A stretch of 64,000 bases of DNA from Burkholderia sp. OK233 (GTDB lineage Bacteria > Pseudomonadota > Gammaproteobacteria > Burkholderiales > Burkholderiaceae). This document shows positions 59,298 to 64,000 of the stretch, in pieces. The notes beneath the pieces are model-generated. The model worked only from the letters and a program-made list of their open reading frames with translations. It had not been told where the DNA came from and did no database searches. The stretch is taken from assembly GCF_900230185.1 (NCBI RefSeq), contig NZ_OCSR01000002.1, positions 3,906,001 to 3,970,000 on the forward strand, in the 5' to 3' direction. The stretch's first letter is position 1; each line of letters starts with the position of its first letter. Both the position numbers and the translations under genes were made by a program.

Positions 59298-61451
59298 GTG
59301 CAACGTGCGGAGCGTGTCGCAGTCGATTTCCCCATGCCGTCGCGCAATTTCGCGGCGACGCGGCGTGTGCTTCTGATCGTGCTCGCCGTTTCGATTGTGT
59401 TTCCTTTGGCCTGCCTCGCGGGCTATGGGTATTTCGATTACCAGCGCCGGATTGCCGATTCGAACGACATGATCGACCGGCTCGCGCGCGTGACCGAGGA
59501 ACAGGCCGTCAAGGTGCTGGACCTCAACCAGCAGGTGGCCTCGCGCATCGTCGACCTGCTCGGTAACGCCGACGACACGCAGATCCGCGCGCAGGAGGCC
59601 GGGTTGCACGACCGTCTGCGGCAAATAGGCGGCGACTTCCCGCAGGTCGCGTCTATTTACGTGCTCGGCGCGAACGGCAATTTGCTGGTGTCGAGCCGCG
59701 CTTATCCCGCGCCGGTCATGTCGACGAGTCAACGCGAAGACTTCACTGCCGCGAGAGCGATGCGGCCGCAACCCTATTTCTCACTGCCCCTATTCGGACC
59801 GCTGTCGCAAACCAACGTGTTCAACACTGCGACCGGCCGCTCGGGCGAGAATGGGCAATTCCTGGGTGTGGTGTCCGTGGCGCTGCACACCGATTACTTT
59901 TCGCGCTTCTACCGTGAGCTGACGAATGGCGATACGTCGCTCTCATTAGCGCTGTACCGCCAGGACGGCAGTCTGCTGGTGCGGTATCCGGCGTGGCCGA
60001 CCGGCGCCAAACCCACTCAGCAGAGCGCGTTCACCGCGGCATTGCGCGACAAACAGCTATTCGGTCACATTCGTCTGACGTCCACCGTCGATGGTGTCGA
60101 ACGGCTGCTGGCGTTTCGCCGCGTCGGCGACTATCCGCTTTATGTGATGAGCGCCTATGACACGGCCTCGATCGGCGGCGCGTGGCGCGAGCATTTCATG
60201 GCGATTGCCGCGATCACGGCCGTGCCCTGCGTGGCGATCTGGTTGCTGGTGTTTTTCTCGTTGCGCCAACTCGCCGGCGAGCGCCGCGCGTGGGAGCGCT
60301 GGCAAGGCGAAGTGGCCATGCGTCTTTCCGCCGAGGCCTCGAGCCGGCAATTGCAGCGCATGGGCGCGCTCGGCAATCTCGTCGCCAATGTCGCACACGA
60401 TTTCAACAATCTGCTGATGGTGGTGTCGGCGAACACCGAACTTGCCCGTTTGAAACGCTACAACAACGTGGAAAAAGAAGTGCAAGCCGTCGAGCGCGCC
60501 ACCGCCACGGCGGAATCGCTGACGCGGCGGCTCCTGAGCGTGGCGAAAAAACAGCCGCTCAAGCAGGAGCCGGTCGACCTCGCCACATGGTTGCCGAGCG
60601 GCGCGCCGCTCATCGACGCGGCGCTCGGCGACACCGTCGAGATGGCCTTGAATATGGTCGACAACGTCTGGCAGGTGCTGGCCGATCCGATCGACCTCGA
60701 ATTCGCGATCATGAATCTGGCGGTCAACGCGCGCGATGCGATGCCGCGCGGTGGCCGTTTCGTGATCCGTTGCCAGAACAACCGTCTGGTGGGCAGCGAG
60801 ACCTTGCTGCCCGATGGCGAATACGTGCTGATCGCCTGTTCCGACGACGGCGAAGGGATGCCCGAAACCGTCGCCCGTCGCGCGTTCGAACCGCTGTTCA
60901 CCACCAAGCTGCGCGGCTCGGGCTCCGGCCTCGGCCTCGCCCAGGTTCTCGCCATGTGCGAACAGGCAGGCGGCACGGCCAAAATCGACAGCGTGCCGGG
61001 CAGCGGCACGACGGTCAGGCTGTATTTGCCGCGCTATCGCGATCGGCAGAGGGCGCTGGTGCCCGACGCAGAAACGGCGCAGCAGCCTGTGCCGGCCTCA
61101 AGGGGCGTCGTGTTGCTGGTGGAAGACAATGAAGACGTGGCGGCCGGCGTGGCCGCCGTGCTGGAAACCTTCGGCTGCGAAGTGCGGCACGAACCGACCG
61201 CCGACCAGGCGCTCGACGTGCTGACCGGTGGCGCGAAGTTCGAACTCGTGCTGTCCGACATCCAGATGCCGGGCAAGCTCAACGGCATCGACCTCGCGGA
61301 GAAGGTACGCAGTGCGTGGCCGGCGCAGAAGATCGCGCTGATGACCGGCTATGCCGACGAACTCGAACGGGCGCGCCGGCTCGGCGTGGCGATACTCGCG
61401 AAACCCTTCAATATCGACGAGCTGCACGCACTGGTGGCTTGCGAACCGTAA
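59298..61451 (+). CDS. Membrane hybrid sensor kinase with extracytoplasmic CACHE-like domain and receiver
   Basis: Two membrane helices (about 23-45 and 295-315) enclose a periplasmic sensor (about 46-290) that looks like a double CACHE domain (FPQVASIYVLGANGNLLVSSRAYP, FLGVVSVALHTDYF). The cytoplasmic kinase part has acceptor His367 in NVAHDFNNLLMV, then NLAVNARDAMPRGG and GSGLGLAQVLAM. A receiver with Asp654 in LVLSDIQMPGKLNG ends the chain. The start is GTG 59298, because GGAG lies at 59285-59288; ATG 59283 has no site. The short N-variant H-box H-D-F-N-N-L marks the HWE/NtrB-like class. It precedes the CheB-CheR fusion by 291 bp. Confidence 0.92.
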   Translation: MQRAERVAVDFPMPSRNFAATRRVLLIVLAVSIVFPLACLAGYGYFDYQRRIADSNDMIDRLARVTEEQAVKVLDLNQQVASRIVDLLGNADDTQIRAQEAGLHDRLRQIGGDFPQVASIYVLGANGNLLVSSRAYPAPVMSTSQREDFTAARAMRPQPYFSLPLFGPLSQTNVFNTATGRSGENGQFLGVVSVALHTDYFSRFYRELTNGDTSLSLALYRQDGSLLVRYPAWPTGAKPTQQSAFTAALRDKQLFGHIRLTSTVDGVERLLAFRRVGDYPLYVMSAYDTASIGGAWREHFMAIAAITAVPCVAIWLLVFFSLRQLAGERRAWERWQGEVAMRLSAEASSRQLQRMGALGNLVANVAHDFNNLLMVVSANTELARLKRYNNVEKEVQAVERATATAESLTRRLLSVAKKQPLKQEPVDLATWLPSGAPLIDAALGDTVEMALNMVDNVWQVLADPIDLEFAIMNLAVNARDAMPRGGRFVIRCQNNRLVGSETLLPDGEYVLIACSDDGEGMPETVARRAFEPLFTTKLRGSGSGLGLAQVLAMCEQAGGTAKIDSVPGSGTTVRLYLPRYRDRQRALVPDAETAQQPVPASRGVVLLVEDNEDVAAGVAAVLETFGCEVRHEPTADQALDVLTGGAKFELVLSDIQMPGKLNGIDLAEKVRSAWPAQKIALMTGYADELERARRLGVAILAKPFNIDELHALVACEP

Positions 61452-61742
61452 GGGTCCGCTTTCCAGCGCCGTCGGCCATGTTCGAAGCGTTTCATCACAC
61501 GCGGCACGGCCCTTGCTGAAAAGAAGATGAGGTACGCGTGGACGGCTGGCCGCGGCTTTGAGCGGGAGGCAGCCGGGCAGGCCGTGGGTCCGCGGAGGGC
61601 GCGCCCAAGCCTTGCCCTCAAAGGGATGCTGGCCTTTGCAATGCGGCGCAACACACGCGACAATGCGAGCGGAAACAGCACGGGCCCGGCGCCGCAAAAA
61701 GGCGAGGGCACTGAGACGCAGTGTAGCGCACAAGGGATGAGT

Positions 61743-64000
61743 ATGGCGGGTAGTGAAGCAGGGGCGTCTCCAACGAAGAACGCGCAGTCGACTGCGCAGG
61801 CGAGCACGCAGACAGGCACTCCAACGACCACCAATAGCACGGACGCCGATTCGGCAGGCACACGCGCGCCTGCCGTGAGCTCGCTGGACTTTCCGGTGGT
61901 CGGCATGGGTGCGTCCGCGGGTGGCGTGCAGGCCCTTCTGCGCTTCTTCGAGAACGCGCCGGCCGACATGGGTATGGCCTTCGTGGTCGTGCTGCATCTT
62001 TCTCCCGATCATGCCAGCAGCGCCGATCAGGTCCTGCAACACGCCACCGGCATGCCGGTGCGCCAGGTGCAGCACGCCATGCAGGTCGAAAAGAATCACG
62101 TCTATGTGATTTCGCCGTCGCACGATCTGTCGCTCGAAGACGGCCATCTGACACCTGTCGAAGCCGACCGGCCGCGCGGCCGCCCGATCGCCATCGACCT
62201 GTTTTTCCGCAGCCTCGCCGATACGCACCGCGAGCGGGCGATTGCGATCGTGCTCTCGGGCACGGGCGCGGATGGCGCGACCGGCATCGGCCGCATCAAG
62301 GAACAGGGTGGCGTGACGATCGCGCAGGACCCGGTGGACGCCGAATACCCGGAAATGCCGCAGAACGCGATGGCGACCGGCATGATCGACCTCACGCTGC
62401 GGGCAGCGGACATGCCGCGCAAACTTCGCGAGCTCGCCGACAACGCCCGCGCGATCCGCCTCCCGCCCGCGGACGTCGAACCCGAAACGCTCGATGTCGC
62501 GGAGCCCGATCTGGTGTCGGCCGCCGAGCGGGCTTTGCTTGGCGTGCTCGCCACCTTGCGCGCACGCACCGGCCACGATTTCCGCCATTACAAGCGCGCC
62601 ACGATCCTGCGGCGTATCGAACGCCGTCTGCAGGTCAACGGCATTCCCGATCTGCAGGCGTATCAGGACTTTGTCCTGACGCATCCCGACGAAACGCCGG
62701 CACTCCTCAAGGACATGCTGATCGGCGTGACCAATTTCTTCCGCGATCGTGAAACGTTCGAGGTGGTCGAGCGCGAGATCGTGCCGAAACTGTTCCAGAA
62801 GAAATCCGAAGACGATCCGGTGCGCGCCTGGGTCGCCGGCTGCGCGACCGGAGAAGAAGCCTATTCGCTAGCCATGTTGCTCGCCGATCATCCGGAGCGG
62901 CATGAAGGGATACCGGTCCAGTTGTTCGCGACCGACATCGACGAACGCGCGATTGCTTTCGCCCGTTCAGGTCTCTATCCCGAATCGATCACCGCGGATG
63001 TCTCCGCGCAACGCCTGCGCCAATTCTTCACCCCTGAACGCGCGCACTTCCGCGTCTCCAAAGCCATCCGCGAAAAGGTGTTGTTCGCCGTGCATAACGT
63101 GCTGCGCGATCCGCCGTTTTCGCGTGTCGACCTGGTGTCCTGCCGCAATCTGCTGATCTATCTCGATCGCAGCGTGCAGAGCCAGGTGCTGCAAATGTTT
63201 CACTTCGCATTGCAACCCGGCGGCTATCTGTTGCTTGGCAGTTCGGAATCCGCGGAGGCCGCGGGCGACCTGTTCACGCCGGTCGATAAAAAGAATCGCA
63301 TCTACCGCGCGAACGTGGTCACCAGTGCAATACGGCCGCCGATCAGCATGCCGGTCGTGCATCAAGGCGGCGTGGCCGCCACCGCCAGCGTCGGGCCCAC
63401 GCCGCCGCTGCCGCAGGCCTTGCCGTTCTCGGCCTTGCATCACCGCATCCTCGAGCTGTATGCGCCGCCGAGCGTCGTGGTCGATACCGATGCGAACATC
63501 CTGCACATGTCCGAGCACGCCGGCCGCTTCCTGCGCTTCGCGCGCGGCGAGCCGTCGTACAACCTGATCATGCTGGTGAATCCGGCATTGCGCCTGCAAC
63601 TGCGCGGCACGCTGTTTCAGGCCATGCGCAGCAACAGCGAGGTGGCGACCGCGCCGATCGAATTCACATCCGACACGCTCGTGCGGATCATCGTGCGTCC
63701 CTACCGCCGTACCGAAGATTCGCCGGAATTCGCGCTGGTGCTGTTCGAGGAAAGCACAGCCGGTGCGCCCCCGGCAACCGTTCAGCCGGCCGGTCCGGCC
63801 GCGCAGGACTCGCTGCTGGGACACCTCGAAGACGAACTGCATCGCACGAAGCAGGAGTTGCGCTCGACGGTCGAGCAGTCGGAAGCTTCGACGGAAGAAC
63901 TGAAAGCATCGAACGAAGAATTGCAGGCGATCAACGAGGAATTGCGCGCGGCGACCGAAGAGCTCGAGACCAGCAAGGAAGAACTGCAATCGTTGAACGA
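61743..64000 (+). CDS. CheB-CheR fusion protein with C-terminal coiled coil (partial, runs off right edge)
   Basis: Fusion of a chemotaxis-type methylesterase and methyltransferase. After a Thr/Ser-rich start, the CheB domain (about 50-235) has Ser58 in GMGASAGGV, a His in LHLSPDH and the Asp loop LSGTGADGATG, the full triad. The CheR domain (about 255-520) has DMLIGVTNFFRD and the SAM motif VAGCATGEEAYSLAML near residue 366. A PAS-like region and a long coiled coil of repeated E-E-L-x-A/S-x-N units follow to the edge. Full-length relatives go on to PAS and histidine-kinase domains. Start: ATG 61743, with AAGGG upstream; ATG 61737 is too close to it. The role is probably signalling rather than flagellar chemotaxis. 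Confidence 0.93.
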   Translation, partial: MAGSEAGASPTKNAQSTAQASTQTGTPTTTNSTDADSAGTRAPAVSSLDFPVVGMGASAGGVQALLRFFENAPADMGMAFVVVLHLSPDHASSADQVLQHATGMPVRQVQHAMQVEKNHVYVISPSHDLSLEDGHLTPVEADRPRGRPIAIDLFFRSLADTHRERAIAIVLSGTGADGATGIGRIKEQGGVTIAQDPVDAEYPEMPQNAMATGMIDLTLRAADMPRKLRELADNARAIRLPPADVEPETLDVAEPDLVSAAERALLGVLATLRARTGHDFRHYKRATILRRIERRLQVNGIPDLQAYQDFVLTHPDETPALLKDMLIGVTNFFRDRETFEVVEREIVPKLFQKKSEDDPVRAWVAGCATGEEAYSLAMLLADHPERHEGIPVQLFATDIDERAIAFARSGLYPESITADVSAQRLRQFFTPERAHFRVSKAIREKVLFAVHNVLRDPPFSRVDLVSCRNLLIYLDRSVQSQVLQMFHFALQPGGYLLLGSSESAEAAGDLFTPVDKKNRIYRANVVTSAIRPPISMPVVHQGGVAATASVGPTPPLPQALPFSALHHRILELYAPPSVVVDTDANILHMSEHAGRFLRFARGEPSYNLIMLVNPALRLQLRGTLFQAMRSNSEVATAPIEFTSDTLVRIIVRPYRRTEDSPEFALVLFEESTAGAPPATVQPAGPAAQDSLLGHLEDELHRTKQELRSTVEQSEASTEELKASNEELQAINEELRAATEELETSKEELQSLN

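Noticed and set aside
61098..62684. A 528-codon frame on the minus strand
   Set aside because: Antisense to the hybrid kinase end and the CheB-CheR gene; no ribosome site or domain.

Overview
The window is high-GC proteobacterial DNA with the marks of Burkholderiales, most likely a Paraburkholderia or Burkholderia relative. The marks are two trimeric Gram-negative porins of the Omp32/OpcP type, small lineage families (DUF1488, DUF4148-like, DUF1289, DUF2934, DUF3311), many lipoproteins with an AC|GG-type lipobox, MocR and LysR regulators, and ATG/GTG starts preceded by AGGAG-like sites. No rRNA, tRNA, CRISPR array or prophage was seen. The genus is an inference; no marker gene settles it.

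Layout. 1-4.1 kb: an MFS exporter cut by the left edge, DUF1488, a secreted lipocalin-like protein, a beta-carbonic anhydrase and an Old Yellow Enzyme. 4.2-8.4 kb: periplasmic trehalase TreA and a large glycosidase-like lipoprotein with a PA14 end. 8.7-14 kb: an EamA exporter, a DUF4148-like protein, a porin with a structured upstream region, and an epoxide hydrolase. 14.3-18.2 kb: a VpsR-like sigma-54 activator, then a glycosyltransferase-like gene with a good -24/-12 promoter, then a TIGR03118 lipoprotein. 18.3-24.3 kb: a MocR regulator divergent from a FAD amino-acid oxidase and a LivK-type binding protein, then a YkgJ protein and a HAD hydrolase.

24.4-28.9 kb is the accessory patch. A LysR gene is split by an 846-bp IS5-family element with a frameshifting transposase. 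It is followed by an ArsR-AHSA1-GST operon whose first gene looks leaderless, a small membrane ORF and a second, unrelated IS5-family element. Both insertions are in CTAG. 29-34.4 kb is an envelope region: an M1 peptidase lipoprotein, an orphan membrane protein like the N-terminus of some adenylate cyclases, a Tat-exported metallophosphoesterase and a cupredoxin. 34.8-39.3 kb: a diguanylate cyclase, the dmeR-dmeF nickel/cobalt efflux operon with a G-tract operator, and a phytochelatin-synthase-like lipoprotein.

39.4-48.9 kb: a GST, a DUF3311/solute-sodium symporter pair, MarC, a class II glutamine amidotransferase, a CobS/CobT-like AAA-VWA pair and a second porin. 49-64 kb: transketolase, ZapE, a PAS hybrid kinase with a stand-alone receiver, glycogen debranching enzyme GlgX with DUF2934, a second hybrid kinase and a CheB-CheR fusion cut by the right edge.

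Most of this is ordinary chromosome. The items most worth a second look are the sigma-54 regulator/promoter pair, the MocR operator, the redox-looking envelope cluster, the phytochelatin-synthase-like lipoprotein beside dmeRF, the AAA-VWA pair outside any cobalamin locus, and the inverted repeat and hairpin upstream of the first porin. I did not find a clear new defence or mobile system.
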